The notes under the pieces: model-generated
Told to the model about the DNA's origin: nothing
Seen by the model: the letters and a program-made list of their open reading frames with translations, nothing else
Database searches by the model: none
Part shown: positions 22,212 through 35,119 of the stretch, piece after piece
Layout: each line of letters starts with the position of its first letter
Numbering within the stretch: the first letter of the stretch is position 1
Position numbers and translations under genes: made by a program
NCBI GenBank assembly: GCA_002150815.3
Contig: NDFF03000029.1
Location: 665,542-729,541, forward strand
Origin: Grammothele lineata
Taxonomy: Eukaryota; Basidiomycota; Agaricomycetes; Polyporales; Polyporaceae
Direction: 5' to 3'
DNA: 64,000 nucleotides

Positions 22212-25200
22212 GCGGGCCTTGACGCCGCCCTCGTCTCTCTCCGGGGACGAGAGGCACACACTCGACCGAGGCGCTGTGACGCCATCGCTCTGGGATAGGG
22301 CATATAGAGAGCGGACTGCGCGGGTGCATTTTGGATCTTACATTAAACGCGGGCTCTTCGCAGCTGCCCTTTTTCCGCCTTGCATACCTTACCGAACCGC
22401 CTTCAGCTGCATACACACATTGCTCTTGGGAAGACCTCCTTTTACGCCGAGGGAGAGCTCCGATTTCCGCCTTCTACTAACAACACGTCGTACACCCTTC
22501 CCGCTCACTCACCCCACCCCCCACCCTCCTCTTCGCCGCCCTCATCTTCACCCGCATCCGCTCGAGTCCGGCTCTGGGGCGTCCCCGAAGACCAATCTAA
22601 AACGAAACCGGAAGTCACCCCCCTCGCATCATCAATACCACTCTACCATCTAGGTCATCGCTCGTTGCTTGCTGTCATCTGTACATTGCAATTCGCTGCT
22701 GCTGCTGCTCGCGTCTACTACCTCTACCGCTGTATAAAAGTGCGCTTTTTTCCATGATTTTTCTGTGGGCCGGGGTGTGCCGTGTGTGAATTGCGTGCTG
22801 AGATCTTTTGCTGCTTTTCTTCCTTTCCTTCCTTTCCATTGCAACGCTCGGTGCTTGTCGTGCGCATGCATTCGACGTCTATTTCGTGCGACCCTTCGCC
22901 CCTCTCCCGCGATACGACGCGTGCGACCGGTCTCCTTCCCGCCCGCCGATGTCGATCTACGTGAATCCTCAACATCAACCGGCACCTGAACATCTCCCGC
23001 GACTTCGAATTACTCGCGATTTTTTTCGTGCCTGTTTCTCCAGAACACACCGCACAAACTCGCGCTCGTCGCTCACTCAGTCGTTCACTCACACACTCTT
23101 TACCCCTGTCGCTCTTTTCCACACACACACACTGCTCGCACGCGCCCACCGCCTCCCCGGTACCCCCTTTGCTTTGCTTTGCTTTCGCACATAGAGTACG
23201 CTACTCTCTTCCATTTGGGTTTAGATCTGGGCTTGTCTCGCTCCGAAGGACATTCATTACAACATCACAACTACAACCACAACATACAAACGTAACACAC
23301 ATCACAAATGGTATACCACGCAGAGACATGTTGCATGTTGCACTCTAGGGTATACCCCCGTGTTTCTTTCCCGATAATACCACCTCATCATCACCACCAC
23401 CTTGAACATCGCGCGCCCCGCCCCAAAGAGTTTCGAAGACGTCAAGCCCGCAAAGTTCCACGTCATTAATGCACGATAGGGAGGGGAAGCTCGCGGCGAC
23501 TTCCGTACAAGACGTACATCAACATCCAACTGCAAAATCTTCAAGACGAGCGAGCAAGAGGCGAAGACACGTCGCGGGGGTGCCACACGTCGGCGCCCGA
23601 TGCTGGGAAGACTAGGTTCGCGCTCCGGAGGCCCTCCCGCGCGTCACGGGGTGTGCGTGTACATGTATGTGCGAACCCCAGACATTCGAATCCGAGTCCG
23701 AGTCCGACTGGGAGTGGCCAGTGGTCCGACGGTGTGCGCGCCGCGCCATACGGTCGCTTTCAAATCGCGGACGCTGCGATGCGGCGGGGCGGAGCGGAGC
23801 GTATACGTCAGTACTGGAAGTGCCGCGAGCTTCAAAGGGGATCCTCAAAGGGCGGAAGCGTCGAAACTTGGGGCTTCTACGTATACCTTCCCCGGCCCGC
23901 GCGTCGAGGGAATGGCGTGCCTGTTTGCGTCCGCAAGTTACCGCGAAGACTGGGAAAGGGACGTTCAGCGTACTACTCAATGTCCGGCATTCAATATTCA
24001 GTCGTCGACCTCGACGCGCACGCCCCGGGCTTTCTGGTCGCCCTCAACTACCAAGTACCAACTGCGGCATACAGTCTGTGACCGCCGCCATCCCCGAGGC
24101 GTGTGTCCTCTCGTGCCTCCGTGCGTGCGCCAGTGTGTCCCCAGCGTGTGTGCGCGCGCTCTCACCGTACCCTGTCTCCTGGGATTTGAACACTTCCTAG
24201 TTGCTTCCAACAGCGACCGCCAGGTCGGACGTCCTGATGGTGACCGGAGTGTGGACTTGCGTATTGATTTGCACTGATCCCGAACAGCGAGCGAGCGTGC
24301 TGCTTAGTTCTAGTGCGCCCTCATCAGCAATAAATTGCGTGGTCTTTGCCTGCCTTAAACTGTGTGAGCGGTCTTAGCGTGTCTTAATTCCTCTGTTTAC
24401 ATATTTTCGCTCACTTTTGAGTTCTAAATAAGGCCGAATCAGACGAAATAAGACACTCACAGACACTGCAAGGTGAGCTCACAGACAATTTAGGATGTTA
24501 AGACTGGCTAAGGCGAAGATAAGGCAATGCAATTTATTCCTGATGGCCTGTGGGTCCCCTTCTTCGCACCTGCCCACACGGTGAACCGTGAACGTGAGCC
24601 GTCGAAATTCCGGGAGGTCGCAAGAGTTTGGACCCTGCGGCTCAGTCGGGCTTCAAGACCCTGACGCGTCGAACGTTATGCCGCCGAGCGCGTCCGCGTC
24701 GCGTTGCATTGATGCGTACGGGATGCGCGACGGCGGCGGGCTGGGCACTGGCACCGCCTGGGCTGGCCGTCTCCCCGAGCCTGACGGGTACGAGACTCAT
24801 TCCGTGTGACGACTGCTTACCGACCTACGAATTCTGTGCTTATGGGCATACGAGACCGCACGCAGCTAGAAGAGCTCGGGCTGTCTGCGCTTGCGCTTGA
24901 GGCGCGAAAACACCATCCGCCATCGGTAACTCAGAAGCTCATAAACTTGGAAGATCTCCCGAACCCCCAGCACGTCGCGACTCGCGCTCTCCCGACGGTC
25001 ATCCCGACTGACCATTGGCAGGACCGACGCCAGCGGCGGAGCCTCGGTATAATGTCCCGCTGTGCGCGACCGTCGACGGATCAGCGCTTCATCTTCGACG
25101 CGCACCCGACGCCACAACGCCCAGGGTCCCTCAAGGGTCCCCAGGTCCCCGCTCTTTGGCTTGTTTGCCGAAAGTGCTAGTGCTTGCGCCGTGCTCAGGG

Positions 25201-27480
25201 ATCCTGGATCGGCGGCGGCGGGCCCAGAGGCCCGCCCCGCCTTCCAAGTGCGATCGGCGTCGGCGCGGCCCCCGATCTGCGGGGATGGGGACGGCGCAGG
25301 CGGTGCTCGCCGCGGCCCACGACCTGCGCCCCTGCGCGATCCCCCGCAAGGGTCCGTCTGTTCGCGCTCTCGACGCGACGCACCCGCCAGCCCTCTTCAC
25401 CTCGCGAGGGCGCTGGTCCGGATGCTGATCACCGTCCACTGCGGGCAGCTGGTCCGTGCGTAAGTAAATCCGCACTGCGGTTCTCCTCGTTGTATCGTAA
25501 GTTACGCAGCAGTCCGCCAGGCGGCTGACCGTTGACGCAACTCCGCTCGGGTCGACGCAGCGCGCGCGGCGCCTCGAGGCGCCATGGAGATTCGCTCATC
25601 CTGTCAAGCCAGCTTGGATGCGACCAGCGCAGCCGGGTTTCTGTGGAAGGTTGGCTCAATCTGTCATGCCCAGAGGAGCAGTTGGGTGACGTTCGCGCAA
25701 GCGGCGCGGGCCCGCGCGGACACGAGCTCGATGGTTGCCCGTGGGCCTCACGGCGCGGAGGTGTTGGTATGGCGATCGCGGCGTGATTGGGAGCTTGCTT
25801 GGGAGAGGTGGAAAGCTTACTACAGTAGGTAGTAGGGAGAGAGCGATGTCGGAGTAAGTACGGCACGACGGGAGCGTGCACATGCGCACTCACGAATGGG
25901 CACTCACTCCCCCACTGCGCCATTCAGTCCCCGGCGTCCTTGGGCATCAAGGTTCGGGGACGAAGAACGGTCCAGTTTACCGCCCCGGGGGTTTCGCCCC
26001 CGGTGCGCTCGACGCGCGTGCAGACGTTGACGGGCTTCTGTGCGTCGGAACCTTCAAGAGGATTTCTGTTTCTTGATTTTCAGCGCTGAGGAGGCTCTGG
26101 CGCGCCCGCAGCCCTCTCTCTTCGAAAAGACTCCCCACGTGATACATGTATATTTTTTCTCTCACCCCGGAATATCCACCCTACTTGATAGCGTGAGTCC
26201 AGAGCCAAGAAACTCCTTTGTTACCTTCGTTACGACACTCTGCGCTGCACGCCGTGCCCACCCACGCGATGCCAGACTCGTGACAAGGGAGATCCAGCGA
26301 GATTTGGGGGCGAGATCCACGGAGGAGGTTGCGCGCGGGGCGGTGCGTGCCTGCGCCCAAACGGGCGAGTCGTTTGTTCGAGTGTGAGATTCGAAGCTTA
26401 AACGCTGAGAGAAGTCGGTCTGCGCCGGTGATGATCTGGAGATCTCGCGGTTGTGATGGCCCCCTCTGGGCGCTGGGCAGCGCTGAGCGCGGATGTCCAG
26501 AGGCTCTTCTCGCCGAGGTGGGCGGTCGGGACCGCATGGCTGGCGACGCTGGTTGAAGCTTGAGCCTCCTATCTCGTATGTTCACGCTGATGGAAGAAAA
26601 CCCTGAGATGCGCGGGACCTTGGGGGACAGAACGAACGATCGCGAGACGTCCATCCATCGAACGGGGTGCGCGGAGGCGGGAGAAGTAGGATTTGCCGCA
26701 GCACGCACAGGGTCGTCACCGCCGTGCAGCGCAGTGCGCCGACGTGCGCCATGGGCGGGGGCGGGGCAGATACAGATCCGGGTAGAACGCGCAGGGGAGC
26801 GCCTAAGTCCACATGCGGAAGGACATGCCTTTTGTGTCGGAGGACTGACTCGACTGTTGACTTGTGGACCACTATGTACGCAGGGGCGCACTGGTGTGCG
26901 TACGTACGCCTCACGCGAGCGGGACCGGGCCCGACATCGAAGTTCATGGGAACCGTGATGGCTCGGGTTGGGAGCACAGCCGCAGTTCTGCTTGCATCGA
27001 CGGTAATCTAGAGAGATAGGCATGACGGGGACGTCAGTTGGGGGAACCCCACTGGTAAGAAGCACTAGCGAATATGTCGGGACCGAATCTTCTTCGCGTT
27101 GCTTAACGTTATATAATAGGTAATGATGACAGGTAGTTTTGCTGCACAGTGTGCTTCCTACGTAAGCTGGCAGACTACAGTCAATAGGTTGTACGCTACA
27201 AACCTAGCGAGGGACGCTGCACGCACCAATCGACACAGCAGTATTTCGGACTTGATGATGCTGTACTTAGTGGGTAGTCGTATGGTTCAAATTCGTGAAT
27301 TTCATCTAAGCATAATACGTCGTAAATTGTTGTAAAGAGTAGTGTGTGATGCTGCGATAACCTGGTCTAGTATGAGCTGGGCTTCAACCCAACGCGCGTT
27401 AAACGTGACTCACCCTAGCCCGCCAGCCCAAAGTACAACCATGCCCAAGTGACCAATATTAGGACGACATATATCTGAGA
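22212..27480. other. Gene-poor interval after paralogue 2
   Basis: From 22480 to 23200 the + strand is CT-rich (for example runs of CTTCC and a CTG run near 22695). It is followed by an A/C-rich leader-like stretch to 23307 and a 53-codon open frame from ATG 23308 to 23469. That peptide, starting MVYHAETCCM, has no recognisable domain. The rest to 27480 has only short, overlapping GC-driven frames, a fold-back element at 24322-24545, and a more AT-rich segment from about 27040 to 27480 next to the MFS gene. No gene is supported. Confidence 0.45.
24322..24545. repeat. Fold-back (MITE-like) inverted repeat element
   Basis: Arms of 17 nt, CATCAGCAATAAATTGC at 24322-24338 and its reverse complement at 24529-24545, match at 16 of 17 positions. 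A second, internal pair, GTGTCTTA (24379-24386) and TAAGACAC (24449-24456), is perfect. The element is visibly more AT-rich than its surroundings and has no coding capacity. No convincing target-site duplication was seen, so classification as a non-autonomous transposon is tentative. Confidence 0.55.
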
Positions 27481-29485
27481 TTACTTGAGGTGTTCGCGAG
27501 TACGTGGGACGAAGGCCCAAATCACGAGAAGTAAACCCATCATTGCAATCAGGCTGAAAACTGCGTCAGCGTTCAAGACGAGATGAAGAATCGAGTTGTT
27601 CTTACAGCGGCTGTAGACTGCCAATGTTTGTGCCCGACGCGATCGCACCAGTGATGAACGGGAATGCCGCCCCACCAGCTGCGCCGAAGCTCGAGATCCA
27701 GCCGATTCCGCCAGAGATGAGCTCGGGGGGCAGGACGCGCCCGGCGTGGTTCATGACGATCGGGTAGACGGGACCGAGGAAGAAGCCGACGAAGGAGATG
27801 CAGATGGCGCTCGAGATGAGGTGAGGGACAAGCCATACGACAAGCTCGAGTCTTTCAACGTAGTGCGTCAGCCACGTATGCATGTCCGAGGCATTCGAAC
27901 GTACCCTAGGACGAGCGTGATGTAAATGAAGATGACGCGCCATTCTCCCACCTGTGAAAGTTAGCGAAACCGTCAAGCCGGCCTCGTGGAAGGGCATACT
28001 TTGTTGCTGAACCAGATGAGGGCGACTCTGCCGAGCGTGATACCTAGACGTACGTCAGCATCGTAATTGTGGGGGAGAACTAGTGGACAAGACTCTTACC
28101 TCCCCAGTAGCCGGACGAGATATAACCCGAGCTGGCACCTCCGCTTCGCTCGTTAATGATATACGTAACGATCCAGCCTATTGCTTGAGTGTCAGCAAGA
28201 CCATAGGTCACGAGAGATAGAGATTGCCATACCGCCGATGGTCACTTCTACACCGACGTACGTGAGGATGAAAAAGGCCATAAGATGCACCGCGCGAAGC
28301 CGGAACACCTGCTTGTACTTGTTCACACCTTCCTCGGACGCCTTCGTCTTCTCCGGCGGCTCTTGTCCGATCTCCCGGAGGCACTCTATAAAATCGAGTC
28401 ATGAGTGAGCGCTGCACATGTCAAACTCGGTCTGGTAGTGACAGATCGACACGCACCTGCCTCCGAGTGGAATCGGAAGACGAGGATCTGGGAGACGACG
28501 TTGAGGGCGATGAGCCCGATGTGCGTGAGGTACATGAAGGACCACCGCTGAAGCCGAGCAAATTGCGTCGAGACGAGCGGGGAGCACATCGCGCCGACGC
28601 CGTAGATGGCGTGCATGACTCCCATCTTGACTGAGGTATCTCCTGAAAGACCCGCAAGAAACGAGTTGGACCCAGCGTCCTAGTGATGCATCAGCGGATC
28701 GTTAGTTGACTGGAGCAGACACGCTGTGCACTCACGAGGAATGCGATGCCGAACCCGCTGAAGAGAAAACTGATGACGAATGCTGGGAAGGGGGGCCCGG
28801 CCGTCTGGATGGCGAACCCGATGGCAGTTACTCCTGAAGCTGTACACGGATTAGTACGGAGGTGGAGGAAAGTAGAGACGTTCCTAACCGACAACGACCA
28901 TCTATAGGGAGCCATCCATGAGTGGCATGCATCAGCAAGGTTATAACACACTCGCCGTCCCAAAACCGTAACGGTCTGTGAGGTATAGATACGAAGAGGC
29001 ACCTAAAAAGAATCCCTGCGAGGATGAGGAGGATGAAATGAAAAGTAGGGAAGATTGAGGCACGGCGACGATTTCGTAATAGCAATTAACGTACTGTGCA
29101 GCTGACTATGAAGATGAGCGAAACAACCGCATATCCGACCTGCGTAACGCACATGAGTGAGGTCGACAACCTAAACGAGGGCTGAACCTACATGATAAAC
29201 CTCTTGGAGACGAGGCAGCAAGGGACCGAGGGTGCCATCGTTCCATCCAGCCACGTAGATGGCCATGCATAGGGCTGAAAACTGGTACCATCCTCTGCGC
29301 TTCATGGCAGCAGTCCTGACGGCACCCCGGCCATCTAGGACAGCGGTGTCCGAGACACACTCGACCGCCTCCTTGTCCACGATCTTACCTTCCTCGACCG
29401 AGGGCGTATCAGGGGAAGTATCGACTTGAACAATGCCAGCGCCTGTAGAGCCATTGGAGGGAGTAGAAGAGACAGTGGTCGCCAT
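27481..29485 (-). CDS. Major facilitator superfamily transporter
   Basis: Predicted plasma-membrane or vacuolar MFS permease of the Bsc6-like fungal group, 459 aa. Exons (minus order): 29485-29192, 29139-29095, 29015-28956, 28901-28889, 28839-28736, 28679-28457, 28385-28233, 28177-28100, 28043-28000, 27951-27905, 27851-27606, 27553-27481. A polar N-terminal tail of about 65 residues leads into helix 1 (CMAIYVAGWNDGTLGPLLP), followed by VGYAVVSLIFIVSC and GFFLGASSYLYLTDRYGFG. The second half includes IGGWIVTYIINERSG and GFFLGPVYPIVMNHAG. Twelve helices are expected. Exon 4 is only 13 nt, and the intron before it begins with GC if the family pattern is followed; a GT alternative 4 nt inside breaks that pattern. 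The substrate is unknown. Confidence 0.93.
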
Positions 29486-30178
29486 ATTCGCAAGTCGGGA
29501 GAGGCTCCTAGGGCGGGAAACCTGAACGTTCCCGCTTTATAATAAATGCCTGGGATGAAGCGATGCCGCCACGGTCGAGTCAGGCGCAACCACACGTGCC
29601 GTGCTGAGAGTGGAATATGATAAGGGTGTACGTGTAAGTTGTCTGGTGCATGATCGAGAAATTTGGTACCCGCACCTCGTGAACTTGGGGGGGTTCTAAC
29701 GGAATCTTGCCTACCTAACGGTGCAGCTCTGCTCTAGCTATATCACTGCGCGTAACGGTGACGCGTAGTGGATAAACGAAACAGGTAAGCACGGCGCGCC
29801 AGCGACGCGATTAAGGCTCAGGAATCGACGCCGCGAGGCTTTTGCAGAGTGGTAAACTCGAAGCCAGAAGCCAAGCAGCGGGAAAACTTCGGAAGGGCAC
29901 CGGAGAATCCTTCACCTTGAAGCGCCGCCGTGTTCAGCTCGACTCCGACCGAACTCGCGACCACCGACGCGTCAAACACGTGACTTACCCGCCCGCCTTG
30001 GTGTCACAGTGTGGCGGCAGTTGAGAATGTCTTCCTCGCTGCCGGCCTCGACGTCCAAGGGCGTATGGTCGCCGTGACCTCCTATCACATCCAGCGAGTC
30101 TCTACTCATCCAACACATCTCGTCTACCCTGCCAATTCCACCATCTGAGGCTCCAGTCTTCAATCACGACCTGCCACC
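29486..30178. promoter_or_regulatory. Divergent promoter region, MFS transporter / ELYS-domain gene
   Basis: 693 bp between two head-to-head starts. On the minus strand an AT-rich TTTATTATAAAG sequence lies about 45-60 bases upstream of the MFS start. The ELYS start at 30179 is preceded by a CACC-type context. No other motif is clear. Confidence 0.5.
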
Positions 30179-33100
30179 ATGGATCTTGTGAGTTTCACGC
30201 GTACATGGTTGTAGCCAAATTACTCACATACCACCGGCCAATCTGCACCAAATGTGCCCTTAGGACGTGTCTATGACGACAAGCCACGACTATATGCAAT
30301 ATTTCGATGTCTCACCGGCGAATTTTCCATGGCGCGAGCCTCGACCCCAAGAAATCGAAATGCGACGCGCTCACATGTCCGACGTGCTTATTTTCGATAT
30401 CCTTCTCGGGAGCGGTGGAATAAGTCAACCGGATACTCTTTACCCTCCATCCACTCCGGAGGCGCTTCAAACCCTCTTGGACGCAATCGGGAACTCCACA
30501 TACGATACCCTCAAGAGCGACTGTCTGGTATATTTTCTGCTCAAATGGTACCAGGACGGGCGGGAGGAGGACTTCAAGATCAAACGGTGTATACCGCCTC
30601 AGTTTTCGGGACTCGCAGACGCGTATTGGCATCTGGATTCGGGCATTCACTTAGCGGTGCGTCTTCTTACCCTTCAGTGTGGCGCTGTAAACTCATAGAA
30701 ACAGAGAGCTGTGTCCATCCTCAGCGACGCGCGGATAAGCCGTGACCACATCACGAAAGTTTTCCAAGCTTTGTCCTTTGCTGAAGATCCTCATACTCTT
30801 ATACGAACATACGTCCGCACCGCAAAACCCATTCTTACACAGCCAGATGACATCGACGCATATACGGTTGCACTTGCGGAATCCAGCTTAATGGAGGCTT
30901 GGATGTACCAACGTTCATTCTCTGAAGCGGGCAATACCCGAGCTCGTCTCGTTAACAAAATATTGGACTGGTGCTTAACACGTAAGCCCTCTCCAGCCCT
31001 TTCCAGCCTATCCCTCGTAATCAAGCTCTTACAGCCAAGCCGCGTGCCGTGCCGCTCACGCACCTACTCGCCATTCCTTTCTCCTCGTACGAGGAGTCGC
31101 TTGTCCAAGACTACGCACTGGACCCGCCGGATCACTTACCTTCCTCTTCCATTCCTGTGATTCAAGACCTTGTCTGCGTCCGCTTAGTCCAGAGCGGTCA
31201 ACACGCAGCTGCAATCAAGCTTGACCGCCGATTTTCTTCCGTTCCTCGTGGTGGTGACAAGGGTCTCAAGATCGCTCACGACCGTCGACAAATGCTGGAC
31301 GAGCTCAAGGCTGCAATGCCCTCTTCAGAACGGTTACTGCTGGACTTGGAGCTGGAAGAATTCTCGCAGGGTCGCGGCATGGCTGACGGGAAAGGGAAGG
31401 GAAGAGCGTCGGACCTGAGCATGAGCATGTCCTGGGAACACATCCGGCCACCAAGTGCAGGGGGCGCCGTCCGGAATCATGGCATTTCTGCGATCTCCCA
31501 AAGGTCCGGTGCACCACGGTTCGGTGGGCCGCCACCCGCCGCTGCCGACGACGCCGAAGAGGATATGTTCCCGTCCATCTCACATGGTGCGCCTTCGTCG
31601 GGACGTCTCCCCACATCTGCTTCAGCTTCACAGATGCCCAAACCACCGTCAAGCGGCTTTCTGTTCGGCGGCATCACGTCCTCGCCATCATCAAACGGAT
31701 GGCAGCCAAAAACTACCAACGGCACGAACGGTCAAACGTTATTTGGTGGCTTCACCAACGGCCGACAATCGCTCTTTGAGACAGCAGGGAGCGCGAACGC
31801 CGCCCCCAACGCCTTCTACCAGCCCCCTATATCCTCCGGTGGCAAGCGCATATCCCTGTTTGGGTCGCCATCCAAGCCACCACCCGTTTCCGCATTCGCG
31901 TCGCTCGCCGACTCACTGTCAGGCAAAGGCAAGAGGACAGGGCGCAAATCCGCCGGCGGCGCAGACACCTCGGGGCAGGGCGCGGAGGAGCTCGACATCA
32001 GCATGCTCTCAGAGTTGTCCGAGAGTGATTCAGCTCGCGGCAACGACTCCTCTTATGCCGTGTCGCGCGCGCTTGACAATAGTGCGGACATGAGCATGGA
32101 CATGGACGCGTCAAGCACCTTCAACATGTCTGTATTCGGGAGCAGTCAAGGCCCCCCTCGCAAGATTGCAACGTCCCGTGGGGCGCGCGTCGCACGCACA
32201 CAGACAGAGGCGCACCTCCCACCTGGCGCGTTCTTGCCCGACGACGACCACGAGCACGCACATGAGCGTGTACACGGCCAAGCTGGCGAGAGCGAAGGCG
32301 AAACCCAGGTTGAGCCTGAGCCTATGAAGTCTAGCGAGCAAGTGGATGAAGATCTCCAAGCCGTGATGGAAGGGGTCCCGTCCGCCCGATCGGAGTCCGT
32401 GCGCGAGCGATGGGAGCGCGAGAGGGAGCGACAGCGCGCTGCAGCCGCATCAGTTAAGAACTCGCTCGCATGGCGCTCTGCCCCGCCTCAAGCTGCTCCG
32501 TCACCGCCGCCTGGTTCGACTGACGGCTTCCAGGACCTCTTGGTGGACCCAGATAGAGGCTTGTTCGTGGAACCGATCAGGGGCATTTATATGCGGCCAT
32601 ACGAGCAAGAGCCAGAGTCGGCCCTTCCGACCGACCCCGAGTCTATGTTCGAGGATGAAGAGCCTGCCCCGACGAACACGTCTGTTCGCACGCATGATGA
32701 GGAGCGCGCGGCGCTGAAACGGAGCGTCCCTGGCAGTTTCATGGACGACGAGTACGAAGACACCGCGGACGAGCACGAGCACGAACCCCACCCCCAATAT
32801 CAAATCCCACCCGAGCCCACGTTCGTGCCGGTTACGCGGTCGCCTCCGCGCATTAGGCCCCGTCCTCGCCCCCGTGAGGCAGAGGAGGAAGAGGAGGAAG
32901 ACCAGGTCGCTCCGCTGCCCACGCCCGCGCGCAAGCAGCCACCACGCAAGTCGCGCTCGTCGACCGCCGCCACCGCGGATGTCGGGAAGCGCACCACTCG
33001 GCGCTCTTCGCGACTGTCGGCGGTGTCGAGCGTGGGCTCGTCGTCGCCCGAGCCAGTATCGCCACAGAAGCCTTCAGCTGGCCGAACGAGGAAGGCGACG

Positions 33101-33181
33101 AGGGCGTCTGCGGCCACCAGTGCCAGCGCGGCGGGTGGCCGCGCTCCAGCGACGCCCAAGACGAGGAAGCGCAAGTCGTAG
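30179..33181 (+). CDS. ELYS-domain nuclear pore complex assembly protein
   Basis: Likely nucleoporin of the ELYS type, which links the Y-complex to chromatin in animals and belongs to the nuclear pore in fungi. Exons: 30179-30187 (only MDL), 30264-30656, 30705-30981, 31035-33181; 941 aa. The N-terminal 330 residues are helical and fit the ELYS domain (blocks such as LLDAIGNSTYDTLKSDCLVY, VYFLLKWYQDG, LDWCLT and VRLVQSGQHAAAIKLDRRF). The remaining 600 residues are disordered, rich in Ser, Pro and acidic residues. They contain short FG dipeptides (LFGG, SLFGS) and end in basic, AT-hook-like patches (RIRPRPRPR, GRTRKATRA, TPKTRKRKS), consistent with DNA contact. The nine-nucleotide first exon was chosen because it gives a good start context and a canonical intron. 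Confidence 0.85.
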
Positions 33182-35119
33182 GAAGAGATTGTTAGAGGAT
33201 GCTGTACACGGGCTACAATGCTCTCCTTGTTGTGATTTTTCCTAATGAATTGTGGTGGTGCTGTGATTTGCGCCATGCTGACGTCTCTCGTGCGTGGATA
33301 CTCTGAAAATTTGGATAGCAGGCAACATTATGATACAAGCTTGACTCCAGACCTCCTGTTCTGTCTCGCTAGAAGCTACGAATACACGCGGAGTCCGTAC
33401 GAAGTCCGTTACCATGCTATACAGGACACGCTCACGACCTCATTGGGTGCCCTGAGTACCTCTGAAAAGAACTTCTCAATCGAGCTCTCTGCAGACTCCG
33501 GTGTGCAAGGCGCCGGGGCGACAGTCTCGGAAGGCAGGCCCTCTACGATTCCCGAGCAGGATACCGAGGACATAAACTCCAAAGTCGACGCCGAAAACCA
33601 ATACGATGGATCCTTGGTTCCATGGCGTAGATTGCGGCGCAGGCTCGACCTGTAGTGCGTCATCCTCTTTCCGGCGATACGACCGAGACGCGTTTAGGCC
33701 GGCGTTGCGCGCATATGGGAAGATGTCGGCAATGGCCTGTGGCGTCGGAGCGAAGGATGAGTAGCGTGTGGTCGATGTGCCGGCGTAGGATCTGGCATCC
33801 ACCGGTGTATCATTGGGACCCACCTGGTCAATCGGAGCTAACATACCTGGGAGACATGCCGTGGCGATGTTCACTGACCGCAGAGTTGCTGTGTAGATCA
33901 ACTTTTGTGCTATGAGAAATGTGCGGGCATAGCACAGACATTCGAAGGCCGCCCATTATTCAGTGATCGTTCGAAGTCGTCCACGGTTCGGGATTCGGAG
34001 GAACTTTTCAACGAATGAAGTTCTTTTTGGAGAGTTGGTCACCGATGATGGCACTCCCTTCCAAGGGGCTATTCCGGATGAGCGCCGTCAGCGCCTACCC
34101 TGTGAACTTGAACATGGTCCAACCAAAGTGCACGACTCCCCTTCCTGGGCTGTATCACCACACAGTATCCTTAAAACGACATTTAGACTTAGGTATAATA
34201 CGCATCATGGGGTCTCAACGCTGCTATTCGCCGTGCCCAGGACTCGGACTACTGCACAGTGGCGCCCTCAGGTACTCGTTTAACTCAGCTGAAGGGGTAC
34301 GTACCGACCGCGTCACCAACCTCGTTGTGCCGGGGGCACAGCGTAACCTCAGACACGTCCCTCGTGTGCACGATACCGGCCCCCAGAGATGGCGTTTGCC
34401 TATCCTGCGGTCCTAGCCCAAGTACAAGTACATACCGCTCCTGTGTCGAGGCAGTGCGGCTGAGACCGACACCAGAGAATGCCGGGCCCATGCGCTCGCT
34501 GTCCCATCATCTGTCTGCTCTTCTGCCGAACCAGCGTGCAAGGCCCAAGCACTTACGCTCGGGCCGTCCACTGCCTCATCCTCGCATGCGTCACCGCCTC
34601 TTATCTCACGAGTCTCCGCTGGCTAGAGTGTGCCCGTCGACTCGGCCGCTTGGAGCGACTGCCCAAACAACTCCTTGGGCGATACGTCCTTCGAAATGGT
34701 GCTGGAAAAACTTGACGGATATCTCTATGGTGGACAAGGGGACTTGAATCCCGAGCTAGGCTACCTGTTCTCTCAGGCCGATTCCGCCACACTAGATGTC
34801 AAGATATGTCAGAAAAGGCGTCGATGGAGAATAACATGTGGTGGTCATCCGTTTTCAGTCGACCTCATTACTCTTCGCATCATCGCGTCATATGTACTGT
34901 ACGGACATTCGATGTGGCATACGAATATTGACGAGATGATGGGTTCAATTTATGGAACGTCTACTAGATGGTATCGATACAAGTGCTCAAGTGCTTCTTC
35001 CACGAGAGGTGTCCATGAATACAAGGATGAGGAGACATTGAAAGCTAGATAGGGCCATAAACAAGACAAATATTGCAACAGTGCCAGATAGATACAGCGA
35101 GCATGACATAGTGGCGCAT
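33182..35119. other. Interval between convergent ELYS and HMG-box genes
   Basis: Contains the ELYS 3' flank and the 3' flank of the HMG-box gene on the other strand. On the minus strand, 33901-33476 is open with protein-like composition and a splice-donor-like CCCAG/GTATGT near 33840. On the plus strand, 34630-35052 is open for 140 codons but lacks an ATG at its 5' end. Neither matches a family I know; either could be a gene remnant. Confidence 0.35.
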
